Origin: Flocculibacter collagenilyticus | GTDB taxonomy: Bacteria; Pseudomonadota; Gammaproteobacteria; Enterobacterales; Alteromonadaceae | DNA length: 64,000 nt | Direction: 5' to 3' | Assembly (NCBI RefSeq): GCF_016469335.1 | Contig: NZ_CP059888.1 | Location: 2,046,001 to 2,110,000, forward strand | Shown: piece after piece, positions 1-8,857 of the stretch | Numbering within the stretch: the first letter of the stretch is position 1 | Layout: every line of letters starts with the position of its first letter | Notes under the pieces: model-generated | Databases searched by the model: none | What the model was told of the DNA's origin: nothing | The model's input: only the letters and a program-made list of their open reading frames with translations | Made by a program: the position numbers and the translations under genes

Positions 1-1128
1 TTTTGGGGATGGCAAGCAGTCATTGTTGCTGCAGCAATAACGCTACCAATGGGCTTAACGTCAAGTAAAGAATATGCAGAGCTTGAGTGGCCAATTGATA
101 TCTTAATCGCTGTCGTATGGGTTGCATATTTAGTTAACTTTTTCGGGACTATGATGATCCGTAAAGTTAGCCACATATATGTAGCAAACTGGTTCTATGG
201 CGGCTTCATTATTACCGTTGCTGTACTTCATATTGTAAACAGCATGGCGATTCCTGTTTCATTAACTAAGTCTTACTCCATGTATTCAGGTGCAGTAGAT
301 GCAATGATACAGTGGTGGTATGGCCATAACGCAGTTGGGTTCCTTTTAACAGCTGGTTTCTTAGGTATGATGTACTACTTTGTACCAAAGCAAGCGGGTC
401 GTCCTGTTTATTCATACCGCTTATCAGTGGTTCACTTCTGGGCACTAACGTCTCTTTACATCTGGGCTGGTCCTCACCACTTGCACTACACAGCGTTACC
501 AGACTGGACGCAGTCATTAGGTATGGTGATGTCAGTAATCTTATTCTTACCAAGCTGGGGCGGCATGATCAACGGTATCATGACTCTTTCTGGTGCTTGG
601 GGTAAATTACGCCACGACCCTATTCTACGTTTCTTAATTGTTTCTCTTTCTTTCTACGGCATGTCTACATTTGAAGGCCCAATGATGGCAATCAAATCAG
701 TAAATGCACTTTCTCATTACACTGATTGGACCGTAGGCCATGTGCACTCTGGTGCACTAGGTTGGGTAGCAATGATTTCAATTGGTGCTGTTTATCACCT
801 TATTCCACCTTTATTTGGTCAAGGCCGTATGTATAGCCACAAACTTATTAACACACACTTCTGGTTACACACTGTTGGCGTAGTTTTATACATCGTTGCA
901 ATGTGGATTTCAGGTGTAATGCAAGGCCTAATGTGGCGTGCTGTAAACAGCGATGGCACATTAACGTACAGCTTTGTTGAAAGTTTACAAGCATCGTACC
1001 CGTTCTACTTTGTACGTTTCTTAGGTGGTTGCTTCATCGTTACAGGTATGCTGCTTATGGCTTACAATATGTTCCGCACAATTGCCTCTGAAAAGGGCAC
1101 ATTGAAAGCCGAATTACAACCAGCGTAA
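1..1128 (+). CDS. ccoN: cbb3-type cytochrome c oxidase subunit I (CcoN), 3' part
   Basis: Catalytic haem-copper subunit of the high-affinity cbb3 terminal oxidase in the inner membrane, which reduces O2 to water. The reading frame is open from base 1, so the 5' end lies outside the window; the first ATG at 49 is internal. Visible active-site motifs: [10 protein letters not shown] (the CuB histidine region), the [11 protein letters not shown] segment with the tyrosine six residues before a His-His pair, which matches the cross-linked tyrosine and CuB ligands of the family, and [13 protein letters not shown] with the two haem-ligand histidines. Many hydrophobic helices. ccoO follows after 10 bp with a GGAG-type ribosome site. 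Identity is certain; only the amino end is missing. Confidence 0.97.
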   Translation, partial: FWGWQAVIVAAAITLPMGLTSSKEYAELEWPIDILIAVVWVAYLVNFFGTMMIRKVSHIYVANWFYGGFIITVAVLHIVNSMAIPVSLTKSYSMYSGAVDAMIQWWYGHNAVGFLLTAGFLGMMYYFVPKQAGRPVYSYRLSVVHFWALTSLYIWAGPHHLHYTALPDWTQSLGMVMSVILFLPSWGGMINGIMTLSGAWGKLRHDPILRFLIVSLSFYGMSTFEGPMMAIKSVNALSHYTDWTVGHVHSGALGWVAMISIGAVYHLIPPLFGQGRMYSHKLINTHFWLHTVGVVLYIVAMWISGVMQGLMWRAVNSDGTLTYSFVESLQASYPFYFVRFLGGCFIVTGMLLMAYNMFRTIASEKGTLKAELQPA

Positions 1129-1138
1129 GGAGTAAGTA

Positions 1139-1783
1139 ATGAAAAATCATCACGAAATAATTGAAAAAAATGCTGGTTTGATCGCAATCTTTACTGTGAT
1201 TGCGATTAGCTTTGGAACATTAGTGGAAATCACACCACTTATGTTCCAAAAAGATACTAACGAGCCAATCGATGGTCTTAAGCCATTAACAGCCCTTGAA
1301 ATGGAAGGTCGCGATATCTATATCCGCGAAGGTTGTAATAACTGTCACAGCCAAATGATCCGTCCATTCCGTGCAGAAGTAGAGCGCTATGGTCACTACT
1401 CTGTTGCTGGTGAGCATGTTTGGGAGCACCCTTTCCTTTGGGGCTCTAAACGTACTGGCCCTGATTTGGCACGTGTTGGCCAGCGTTATTCTGACGATTG
1501 GCATTATGCACACTTATACGATCCACGCTCTGTAGTACCTGAATCTAATATGCCTGCTTTCCCTTGGTTAGCTGAAAATGTATTAGATGGCGAGCTAACT
1601 GCTAAAAAGTTTGAAGTATTTAATCGACTAACTGAAGGTCGTACACATAAAGACGAAGCTGGTAATTATATTCCTCTGTATTCGCAAGAAGATATTGCCA
1701 ATGCGAAAGCAGCAGTTGCAGGTAAAACTGAAATGGAAGCGTTAATTGCATATTTACAACAACTAGGTACACACCTTAAGTAA
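1139..1783 (+). CDS. ccoO: cbb3-type cytochrome c oxidase subunit II (CcoO)
   Basis: Membrane-anchored monohaem cytochrome c subunit that passes electrons to CcoN. It has one amino-terminal membrane anchor (about residues 13-33), then a periplasmic domain with the haem c site CNNCH (C66, C69, H70) followed by SQMIRPF, typical of CcoO. An NMPAFPW segment further on is the likely source of the methionine haem ligand. The 214-residue length is normal for the family. ATG preceded by AAGGAG; it lies 10 bp after ccoN and 2 bp before ccoQ in one transcription unit. Confidence 0.97.
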   Translation: MKNHHEIIEKNAGLIAIFTVIAISFGTLVEITPLMFQKDTNEPIDGLKPLTALEMEGRDIYIREGCNNCHSQMIRPFRAEVERYGHYSVAGEHVWEHPFLWGSKRTGPDLARVGQRYSDDWHYAHLYDPRSVVPESNMPAFPWLAENVLDGELTAKKFEVFNRLTEGRTHKDEAGNYIPLYSQEDIANAKAAVAGKTEMEALIAYLQQLGTHLK

Positions 1784-1785
1784 TT

Positions 1786-1974
1786 ATGGATTACGGAACT
1801 TTCAGAGGCGTTTTTACGCTGGTTTTATTGGTACTTTTTATCGCTATTGCTGTTTGGGCTTATAGCAAAAGAAGAAAAAATGAGTTCGATGAAGCTGCCA
1901 ATCTCGTGTTTGACGACGAGGATAAGCACAAAAAGGCAGTAGCGAAAGATAAACAGGAGTCAGAAAATGACTAG
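1786..1974 (+). CDS. ccoQ: cbb3-type cytochrome oxidase subunit CcoQ
   Basis: Small single-span subunit (62 residues) that stabilises the cbb3 complex. One hydrophobic helix (about residues 9-25) is followed by a KRRKNEFDEAANLVFDDE tail, the standard CcoQ/FixQ signature. It starts 2 bp after ccoO, and its last 8 bases overlap the ccoP start, which suggests translational coupling. Confidence 0.93.
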   Translation: MDYGTFRGVFTLVLLVLFIAIAVWAYSKRRKNEFDEAANLVFDDEDKHKKAVAKDKQESEND

Positions 1975-2944
1975 TTTTTGGAGTGGATGGATAATTGTTT
2001 TAACGTTGGCATGTTTAGTCGTCTGTTTTGGACTACTAGTGTGGAATTTGAAAAACTACACACATGTTGAAGAAGGCGAATCAATGGGCCACACCTTTGA
2101 TGGCATTGAAGAACTTAATAACCCGCTACCTAAATGGTGGACTTACATGTTCTTCGTTGTGTTCATTTGGAGTGCTATCTACTTGATATTCATGCCGGGC
2201 ATGGGTACATGGGAAGGCTTATTTAAATGGACGTCTTCAAACCAAGGCATCAAGTCACTTGCAGAGTCTGCACAAGCAGTTGAAACGAACCGCGCTGAAG
2301 GTAAATATGTTCAGTTAGACGTTGAAAATGTTAAAGCTGAAGAGCGTTTTGGCCCGGTTTTCGAACAATTTGCAAAACGTGATATTTTGGATTTGGCTTA
2401 CGACACTGATGCGCTTAAAGTGGGTCAACGCTTGTTTATTCAAAACTGCTCGCAGTGTCATGGTTCTGATGCGCGTGGCCAAACTGGCTTCCCAGACTTA
2501 ACGGATAAAGACTGGTTATACGGTGGAACACCTGCTCAGATCAAAGAAACATTATTGTATGGTCGTAAAGCGGCAATGCCACCGTGGGGTGCTGCATTAG
2601 GCGAAGATGGCGTTAAACATATGACCGCTTATGTACTAAGTTTAAGTGGCCGTAAAGTTAATGACAAAGATGCCGCTGCTGGTAAAGCAAAGTTTGCGAT
2701 GTGTGCTGCATGTCATGGTATGGACGGTAAAGGAAGCCTCGCTAATAATCTACCAATGGGTGCACCAGACTTAACTGATAATATTTGGTTATATGGTGGC
2801 TCAGCAGGCGCAATTGAAGCAACGCTTGAAAATGGCCGTAATGGTGTAATGCCTGCATGGAAAGACATTTTAGGTGAAGATAAAGTACATATTCTTACTG
2901 CTTATGTTTACCGCTTGTCTAACCCAGAAAGCAAAGAAAATTAA
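1967..2944 (+). CDS. ccoP: cbb3-type cytochrome c oxidase subunit III (CcoP)
   Basis: Dihaem cytochrome c subunit that takes electrons from soluble or bc1-linked donors. It has two amino-terminal membrane helices (about residues 7-27 and 58-77), a FixP-type amino-terminal region (NNPLPKWW), and two cytochrome c domains with haem sites CSQCH (161-165) and CAACH (246-250). Both domains carry LTDxxWLYGG and MPPW/MPAW methionine-ligand regions, so they are internal repeats of one another. 325 residues is typical. It is the last structural gene of the oxidase and is followed by a strong terminator. Confidence 0.97.
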   Translation: MTSFWSGWIIVLTLACLVVCFGLLVWNLKNYTHVEEGESMGHTFDGIEELNNPLPKWWTYMFFVVFIWSAIYLIFMPGMGTWEGLFKWTSSNQGIKSLAESAQAVETNRAEGKYVQLDVENVKAEERFGPVFEQFAKRDILDLAYDTDALKVGQRLFIQNCSQCHGSDARGQTGFPDLTDKDWLYGGTPAQIKETLLYGRKAAMPPWGAALGEDGVKHMTAYVLSLSGRKVNDKDAAAGKAKFAMCAACHGMDGKGSLANNLPMGAPDLTDNIWLYGGSAGAIEATLENGRNGVMPAWKDILGEDKVHILTAYVYRLSNPESKEN

Positions 2945-2972
2945 TTTACAGTTTAAAATGTGTAAATAATAT

Positions 2973-2999
2973 AAAAAGCCCCATTTTTGGGGCTTTTTT
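2973..2999 (+). terminator. Intrinsic terminator after ccoP
   Basis: A perfect inverted repeat AAAAAGCCCC / GGGGCTTTTT around a short A/T loop, ending in T6, lies 28 bp after the ccoP stop. It separates the structural ccoNOQP genes from the fixH-ccoI-ccoS assembly genes. Confidence 0.9.
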
Positions 3000-3071
3000 G
3001 ATAGATATATCTGCACTAACTCTTTAAAATTCACCCTTAGCATTTCTTCCCCGTTAGGAACATTAGGTTGT

Positions 3072-3560
3072 ATGAACAAGTCTCCCATTTGGTATAAGCA
3101 ATTTTGGCCATGGTTTATCATTATCTTACCGCTCACAGCAGTTGTTGCCGGTATCATTACGTTATTCATTGCGCTTGATAAGTCACCTGAAATGGTGGTT
3201 GATGAATATTACAAAAAGGGCAAAGCGATTAACCTCGATTTAAGCAAATACCATCAAGCTGAAAAGATGGGTATTTCGATGGCACTTGCAATTTCAGACT
3301 CGGAGCTAGCCGTTAACTTTACTAAAGTTCCAAGACAACCGATTTCAGCACTAAAAGTTGCTTTCTATCACCCTACTCTAGCTAATAAAGATTTTTCATT
3401 ACTACTCACGTCTGATGCACATGGCACATATCGCCATCAATTAGAGCAGCCCATTACGGGTGCTTGGGATGTAACCCTATCTCCGCATGATGATGTTTGG
3501 AAATTACGACAACGCGTTGCTTTACCAAGAAAAGACACTATCGTATTTGAGCCAAAATAA
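3072..3560 (+). CDS. fixH: FixH-family cbb3 oxidase assembly protein
   Basis: Membrane-anchored assembly factor (FixH, also called CcoH) needed to mature the cbb3 oxidase. It shows one strong helix (about residues 12-34, WFIIILPLTAVVAGIITLFI), then VVDEYYKKGKAINLDL, a recurrent FixH motif, and a periplasmic beta-rich domain with TGAWDVTL near the end. 162 residues. Its TAA stop shares one base with the ATG of ccoI (TAATG), so the two are probably translationally coupled. Confidence 0.9.
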   Translation: MNKSPIWYKQFWPWFIIILPLTAVVAGIITLFIALDKSPEMVVDEYYKKGKAINLDLSKYHQAEKMGISMALAISDSELAVNFTKVPRQPISALKVAFYHPTLANKDFSLLLTSDAHGTYRHQLEQPITGAWDVTLSPHDDVWKLRQRVALPRKDTIVFEPK

Positions 3561-5935
3561 TGAGTAGCAAGTGTTTCCATTGTAATGAAGACGTTCCTAA
3601 TGAATTTAATGTCTTCATTCGATTTAAAGAAGAATTACAACCCGTATGCTGCTATGGCTGTGAAGCAGTAACGAACGAAATCCTAGAAAACGGGCTGGAA
3701 GATTACTACACCTTTCGCACCGACAGTGCATTAAAGGCAGAAGGATTGTCTGACGACTTAAATAGTTTGTTAGATACCTTTGATGATAATGACTTTCAAC
3801 AAGATTTTTTAGTTGATTTAGACCATTCAAAGGAAACGCATCTTAAATCAGTTGTATTATCGATTGAAGGGATGACCTGTGCAGCATGCGCTTGGTTAAT
3901 TGAGCGAGATTTAAATAAACTAAACGGTGTGACTCAAGTTAATGTGAATTCTACAAGTTTACGCGCAAGTGTAACGTGGGATACGCGCCAGTTATCACTA
4001 AGTGATATTTTAAAAAACATACACCGTATCGGTTACCAAGCGTTGCCATTCAACCCAGACGACGAAGAGCAAAAGCGCAATCAAGAAAACAAAAACTATA
4101 TTGTGCGTTTAGGTGTTGCTGGCATAATGACAATGCAAGTGATGATGCTTGCATTTGCATTGTATTTTGGGGTGTTCGAAGGAATTGAGCAATCTCACCA
4201 AGATTACTTGCAATGGATAAGCTTAATACTGTCAACCCCTGTTATTTTTTATTCAGCTTTTCCCTTTCTTCATCAAGCGTTTAATGCATTAAAACGCAAG
4301 TCTCTAAATATGGAAGTGCCTGTTAGCATTGCAATTTATGGCGCGTATACTGCCTCAGCTGTGGCAACCGTTAATAACACAGGCGAAGTGTATTTTGAAT
4401 CCATTTGTATGTTCACCTTCTTACTTTTACTAGGTAAATACCTAGAATTCAGAGCAAGAATGAGAGCGACAGAGTTTTCGGTAAACTTGTTAAAATACAT
4501 CCCTATTAACGCTAGGTTATTGCAAAACAATCAAACAACTAATATTCCCGCAAAAAAACTTAATATTAACGACGTTATATTAGTTAAAGCAGGTGAAATC
4601 ATTCCTGCTGATGCTGAAATTATTACCGGCATTACATCAGTCAATGAAGCAATGATGACCGGGGAACATGCACCTGTTACTAAGCAAGAAAAGGACACTG
4701 TGTTTGCAGGTACCGTTAATCATGACGGTGTAATCACAGCTAAGGTTTTACAGCGCTTTGAAAACAACCGCATCAATTCAATCATTGCCTTACAAGATAA
4801 AACATTACTCAGTCGCCCTTCCGTTTCAAAGCTAACCGACCTCGTAGCACAATGGTTTACACTAATTTTGCTTACGATTGCGACACTGACCTATTTTTAT
4901 TGGACGCATAACGATAATCCGCATGCTTTTTGGATTACCATTTCCGTTTTAGTGGCGACCTGTCCTTGTGCATTAAGTTTAGCGACCCCAACAGCGCTTA
5001 CTGGGGCAATTGCATCATTAACCCGCTCTGGCATCATCATAAAAAAAGATCATGTATTTGAAACGGTTAGAAAATTAACTCACTTTGCTTTTGATAAAAC
5101 GGGCACATTAACACAAGGTGAGTTTGCCATTGAGCATGTCGAATGCATTGAACCAAAATACAGTAAAACAGCGGTATTAAGTTTAGCCGCAGGTTTAGAG
5201 GCCTACTCCGAACACCCAATTGCAAAAGCCTTTGCACATATTGATAAAACAGAGGTAACAAATATTGCGGTCGTTGCAGGTTATGGTATCACTGGTAACC
5301 ATAATGCAGACACGCTGTATTTCGGCAAACATAAAAGTACTGCGTATGAAGACTTTCAATCTGTACTAACCATTAACGACCAGCCAATCGCTTATTTTAA
5401 GTTCACTGATATACTTCGAGAAAATGCTCCCCAAACCATCGCGCAACTTAGTGAACAACATATCGAACCGTTAGTTTTAACAGGTGATAACAGTATGGCT
5501 GCTGAACAAGTAGCAAACACACTTCACATTAATACGATTAAAAAAGGCTGCACCCCTGTCGATAAAGTACACGAGATAGAGCAGCTTACCCAGCAAGGTG
5601 CTATTGTAGGTATGATTGGCGATGGGATAAACGACAGTCCTGTGTTTAACGCTAGTCACTTATCTATTGCAATGAATAGCGGTGCAGATATTGCTAAATC
5701 AACTGCCGATGTTATTTTAACTAAAAATGATCTTAGCGGCTTAAGCCAGCTAATTAAGAAAACCCACTTTACCTATCGTGTAATAAAACAAAATTTAGCG
5801 TGGGCATTAGGTTACAATTTAGTCATACTACCAATTGCTATCTCTGGTAATTTACCGCCTTGGTTAGCTGTTATCGGCATGTCGGGTAGCTCTCTTATCG
5901 TTGTAATAAACTCACTAAGGCTAGCAAAAGTATGA
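3560..5935 (+). CDS. ccoI: Copper-translocating P-type ATPase CcoI/FixI
   Basis: P1B-type ATPase that supplies copper for the CuB centre of the cbb3 oxidase. The amino terminus has the cysteine-rich region of this subfamily (C5/C8, C30, C31, C34), then a heavy-metal-associated domain with GMTCAAC (C107, C110). ATPase landmarks: TGE at 367-369, membrane metal site CPC at 468-470, phosphorylation motif DKTGTLT starting at D512, the SEHP loop, and GDGINDSP near the end. 791 residues, about eight predicted membrane helices. It overlaps fixH by 1 bp and ccoS by 4 bp (ATGA), supporting one assembly operon. Confidence 0.96.
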   Translation: MSSKCFHCNEDVPNEFNVFIRFKEELQPVCCYGCEAVTNEILENGLEDYYTFRTDSALKAEGLSDDLNSLLDTFDDNDFQQDFLVDLDHSKETHLKSVVLSIEGMTCAACAWLIERDLNKLNGVTQVNVNSTSLRASVTWDTRQLSLSDILKNIHRIGYQALPFNPDDEEQKRNQENKNYIVRLGVAGIMTMQVMMLAFALYFGVFEGIEQSHQDYLQWISLILSTPVIFYSAFPFLHQAFNALKRKSLNMEVPVSIAIYGAYTASAVATVNNTGEVYFESICMFTFLLLLGKYLEFRARMRATEFSVNLLKYIPINARLLQNNQTTNIPAKKLNINDVILVKAGEIIPADAEIITGITSVNEAMMTGEHAPVTKQEKDTVFAGTVNHDGVITAKVLQRFENNRINSIIALQDKTLLSRPSVSKLTDLVAQWFTLILLTIATLTYFYWTHNDNPHAFWITISVLVATCPCALSLATPTALTGAIASLTRSGIIIKKDHVFETVRKLTHFAFDKTGTLTQGEFAIEHVECIEPKYSKTAVLSLAAGLEAYSEHPIAKAFAHIDKTEVTNIAVVAGYGITGNHNADTLYFGKHKSTAYEDFQSVLTINDQPIAYFKFTDILRENAPQTIAQLSEQHIEPLVLTGDNSMAAEQVANTLHINTIKKGCTPVDKVHEIEQLTQQGAIVGMIGDGINDSPVFNASHLSIAMNSGADIAKSTADVILTKNDLSGLSQLIKKTHFTYRVIKQNLAWALGYNLVILPIAISGNLPPWLAVIGMSGSSLIVVINSLRLAKV

Positions 5936-6171
5936 GCGTAATATATTTATTAATTCCAATCGCAATCATTTTTGTAGTTGTCGCCATATTTATTTTTCGT
6001 TGGGCAGTAAAGTCTAACCAGTTTAATGACTTAGATAAGCAAGGCTACTCTATTTTATTTGATGACGACGTAAAAAAAACTAATCAAGAAAATACGGATC
6101 ACAACGTTACAATCATTGCCAATAATAAAAATGACACTACCAATAAAATTGACACCAACCATAAAAGCTAA
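5932..6171 (+). CDS. ccoS: cbb3-type cytochrome oxidase assembly protein CcoS
   Basis: Small membrane protein required for cofactor insertion into cbb3 oxidase. One amino-terminal helix (residues 4-25), then FRWAVKSNQFNDLDKQG and FDDD, the CcoS signature. The tail after about residue 45 is unusually long and rich in Asn, Thr, Asp and Lys, probably disordered. It overlaps ccoI by ATGA, and its TAA is directly followed by the ATG of the next gene. Confidence 0.93.
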   Translation: MSVIYLLIPIAIIFVVVAIFIFRWAVKSNQFNDLDKQGYSILFDDDVKKTNQENTDHNVTIIANNKNDTTNKIDTNHKS

Positions 6172-6849
6172 ATGACAGACTTTATTCAACTTTTTATCAG
6201 CGCCTTTGTTATTGGTTTATTGGGTGGTGCGCATTGTGTTGGCATGTGTGGTGGCGTTGTTAATGCGCTAAGTTTTGCGATTCCCGCTGGTAAACACCCC
6301 ACCCCTTACCTTTTACTTTATAACTTCGGCAGGATCATCAGTTATATTGTTGCTGGCACAATTGTTGGTGCTTTTAGCGCATCAATACTTACATTTTCAG
6401 ACAACGCTGTAATACACCTGCGCTTTTTATCTAGCTTATTTCTTATCTTAGTAGGGTTATACATCGCTAAGTGGTGGTCTGGCTTACTTATGTTAGAAAA
6501 AGCAGGTAAACCCTTGTGGCGCATTATAAAAAAGCTAAATAAGTATGTGGTGCCTGTAAAAAGTTATCCGCGTGCTTTTTTGTATGGTGCAATTTGGGGA
6601 TGGTTACCTTGTGGACTGGTATACAGCACGCTCACTTGGTCGTTAACAACGGGTTCAAGTTACGGTGGCGCAACTATTATGCTTGGTTTTGGTTTAGGTA
6701 CATTACCCGCGGTTTTAGGTTTAGGCTATTTCAGTGGTCAACTAAATCAATTACTTGCTAAACCGCTTTATAGAAGTATAGCGGGCGTTATTTTAATTAT
6801 GTGGGGCACCGCCCTTATTTTACTTGATGTAAATCAACTTCTGCTTTAA
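6172..6849 (+). CDS. TauE/SafE-like (UreH-domain) membrane protein of the cco cluster
   Basis: Polytopic inner-membrane protein of 225 residues with about six helices. It carries GGAHCVGMCGG near the start (about residues 18-28) and GWLPCGLVYSTL in the middle, the paired Cys/Pro/Gly motifs of the UreH/DsbD-like branch of the sulfite-exporter superfamily. Members sit beside ccoS in many gammaproteobacteria, so a role in cbb3 assembly (copper handling or thiol chemistry) is a reasonable inference; the substrate is not shown by the sequence. The start ATG abuts the ccoS stop. Confidence 0.85.
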   Translation: MTDFIQLFISAFVIGLLGGAHCVGMCGGVVNALSFAIPAGKHPTPYLLLYNFGRIISYIVAGTIVGAFSASILTFSDNAVIHLRFLSSLFLILVGLYIAKWWSGLLMLEKAGKPLWRIIKKLNKYVVPVKSYPRAFLYGAIWGWLPCGLVYSTLTWSLTTGSSYGGATIMLGFGLGTLPAVLGLGYFSGQLNQLLAKPLYRSIAGVILIMWGTALILLDVNQLLL

Positions 6850-6961
6850 TCTTGCCGCTGTTTTGAGTCTATAGATGTTAACAATATCGCTTTGTTTATT
6901 TTACTCAAGCTATTCGCCCAAAACTCTGCCAACAAGTATGTATTTTTAGTAGGACGGCTAT

Positions 6962-7708
6962 ATGGAATCTAACACCTCTCATGCAAAAGCGAAAAAAATA
7001 AGCGTAAATTGCCAAAACTGTAGTATTAGCGAATTATGCTTACCTTTTTCGTTGTCGGACGACGAACTAACCAAGTTAGATGACATTATTGAACGCAAAA
7101 AGCCTTATCAAAAAGGTCAGTATATATTTGCAGCCGGTGAGCCCATGAAGTCAATTTATGCTATTCGCTCTGGTTCGTTTAAGTCGTATATCAATACTGT
7201 AAGTGGCGACGAACAAATTACCGCATTCCACTTACCTGGCGATATTATTGGTTTCGATGCCATAGCTGAAAATAAGCACCAAAGCTTCGCAGAAGCCCTA
7301 GAAACATCTATGGTGTGCGAAATCCCTTACGAAATTTTAAGTAAACTATCAGGCGATATGGTAAAGCTTAGGCAGCAAATTATGCGCTTAATGAGTGGTG
7401 AAATTCAAAACGACCAAACTCTATTAATGTTACTTAATAAAAAAACAGCAGAAGAACGATTAGCAGCTTTCTTAACCAATTTATCTAAACGTTTTGCAGC
7501 CCGAGGATTTTCTGATAAACAATTTAGACTAACCATGACACGCTCTGAAATAGGTAACTATTTAGGCTTAACGGTAGAAACAATTAGCAGGCTGCTAAGT
7601 AAATTACAAAAATCGAATGTGATTACTGTTGATGGTAAATTAATTAGCATCATAAACTACGAACAACTTACCGCCATTTCGGGCATATCCCCACATTGTG
7701 AGATTTAG
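6962..7708 (+). CDS. fnr: Oxygen-sensing transcriptional regulator FNR (EtrA type)
   Basis: CRP/FNR-family activator that uses an oxygen-labile [4Fe-4S] cluster to control anaerobic and microaerobic genes. Cluster ligands are visible at C17, C20 and C26 plus C119, the same layout as E. coli FNR. A cyclic-nucleotide-fold sensory domain (about 40-150), dimer helix, and a winged helix with [17 protein letters not shown] (FNR-type recognition helix with E-SR contacts). 248 residues. It lies next to the cbb3 genes, which are classic FNR targets, and before uspE, a conserved arrangement. Confidence 0.96.
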   Translation: MESNTSHAKAKKISVNCQNCSISELCLPFSLSDDELTKLDDIIERKKPYQKGQYIFAAGEPMKSIYAIRSGSFKSYINTVSGDEQITAFHLPGDIIGFDAIAENKHQSFAEALETSMVCEIPYEILSKLSGDMVKLRQQIMRLMSGEIQNDQTLLMLLNKKTAEERLAAFLTNLSKRFAARGFSDKQFRLTMTRSEIGNYLGLTVETISRLLSKLQKSNVITVDGKLISIINYEQLTAISGISPHCEI

Positions 7709-7768
7709 CAACGTTTAACGCTGTGCCACTCCGCTGGCGCAGTTGAATTTAATGTTCGCTTAAATAGT

Positions 7769-7782
7769 TTGATCTAACACAA
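7769..7782 (+). promoter_or_regulatory. Possible FNR box upstream of uspE
   Basis: TTGAT-CTAA-CACAA matches the FNR consensus TTGAT-N4-ATCAA at 8 of 10 specified positions. It lies about 85 bp before the uspE start and just after fnr itself. Inference from consensus only; one of many AT-rich near matches to be expected. Confidence 0.3.
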
Positions 7783-7866
7783 TATTTTATTTATCAAACG
7801 CTCTATGATTAACTACACTTGTTAACATGATTATAAGTAAATGTAGTTTTTTGTCGGAGGTAAGTA

Positions 7867-8784
7867 ATGGAAAAATTAAGCAATCTTCTTGTGGTACTCG
7901 ATCCCACATCAGAGGAACAAAAAGCCCTACTAAGAGCAATAGAATTTTCACAAAAGCACCCGTGCAAACTAACCGTATTCCTGTCTATTTACGATTTTTC
8001 GTATGAAATGACTACTATGCTCTCTTCTGATGAAAGAGAGTCAATGCGACAAGCAGTGATCACCGACCGTGAAGAGTGGATACATGAACTTTTTTCTACC
8101 CTTTCCGTCGATCCCAGCGAAATAGATATTAAAGTGGTATGGCATAACCGACCTTACGAAGCCATTATTGAACAAGTAAAAGAACATGGTTATAACCTCG
8201 TCGTTAAAGGCACCCATCAGCACGACACATTAAAGTCGGTTATTTTCACACCTACTGATTGGAATATTCTACGTAAGTGTCCTTGCCCAGTATTATTAGT
8301 AAAAGAGCACGCATGGCCAGCAAACGGTAATATTCTAGCGGCAGTTAATGCTGGCTCTGAAGAAGATGCGCATCAATCACTTAACAGTAAAATTATTGAA
8401 GAAGCACAGCATTTGGCAGATATCATCGGCGCCAAAGTGCATCTCGTAAATTCATACCCAGGAACACCCGTAAATATTGCAATTGAAATTCCCGAATTCG
8501 ATCCTCAAGAATATAACGCATCAATGAAACACCATCATATTAGCGCGGTAGAAAAGCTCGCGACACTCAACAACATCCCTATTGAAAATACTCATGTTGT
8601 AGAAGGTTTACCCGAGGATGTAATACCTCATGTATCAAAACAAATAGATGCGGAGCTAGTCGTTATGGGTACGATTGGTAGGACGGGATTATCAGCAGCA
8701 TTAATCGGTAATACCGCTGAGCACGTGATTGATAGCTTACACTGCGATGTATTAGCGCTAAAACCCGTGGGCTACAATACTTAA
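7867..8784 (+). CDS. uspE: Universal stress protein UspE
   Basis: Cytoplasmic tandem-domain universal stress protein of 305 residues: two Usp domains (about 1-145 and 155-303). The carboxy-terminal domain ends with GTIGRTGLSAALIGNTAEHV, a Usp-type nucleotide-loop region. The start is supported by a strong GGAGGT ribosome site 5 bp upstream. fnr-uspE adjacency is conserved in gammaproteobacteria. Its natural neighbour ttcA has been separated from it by the insertion sequence that follows. Confidence 0.93.
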   Translation: MEKLSNLLVVLDPTSEEQKALLRAIEFSQKHPCKLTVFLSIYDFSYEMTTMLSSDERESMRQAVITDREEWIHELFSTLSVDPSEIDIKVVWHNRPYEAIIEQVKEHGYNLVVKGTHQHDTLKSVIFTPTDWNILRKCPCPVLLVKEHAWPANGNILAAVNAGSEEDAHQSLNSKIIEEAQHLADIIGAKVHLVNSYPGTPVNIAIEIPEFDPQEYNASMKHHHISAVEKLATLNNIPIENTHVVEGLPEDVIPHVSKQIDAELVVMGTIGRTGLSAALIGNTAEHVIDSLHCDVLALKPVGYNT

Positions 8785-8817
8785 TACAAAATTTATTCTG
8801 TAATATTCCTTAAATCA

Positions 8818-8839
8818 AGCACCTATTCATATAGGTGCT
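8818..8839 (+). other. Perfect hairpin used as insertion target
   Basis: AGCACCTAT (8818-8826) and its exact complement ATAGGTGCT (8831-8839) flank a 4-nt loop, 33 bp after the uspE stop. No T-run follows the arm on either side of the insertion, so it is not a classical terminator, though it could stabilise the uspE mRNA 3' end. The insertion sequence inserted exactly at its 3' edge, duplicating the last loop base and the 3' arm. Confidence 0.75.
8830..8839 (+). repeat. Left target-site duplication (10 bp)
   Basis: TATAGGTGCT directly abuts the left inverted repeat; the identical 10 bases follow the right inverted repeat at 10060-10069. ISAs1-family elements usually make duplications of 8-10 bp. 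Confidence 0.93.
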
Positions 8840-8857
8840 CAGGGCAAGAGCATTTTA
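8840..8857 (+). repeat. Left terminal inverted repeat of the IS
   Basis: CAGGGCAAGAGCATTTTA; pairs with 10042-10059 with two mismatches. Confidence 0.9.
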
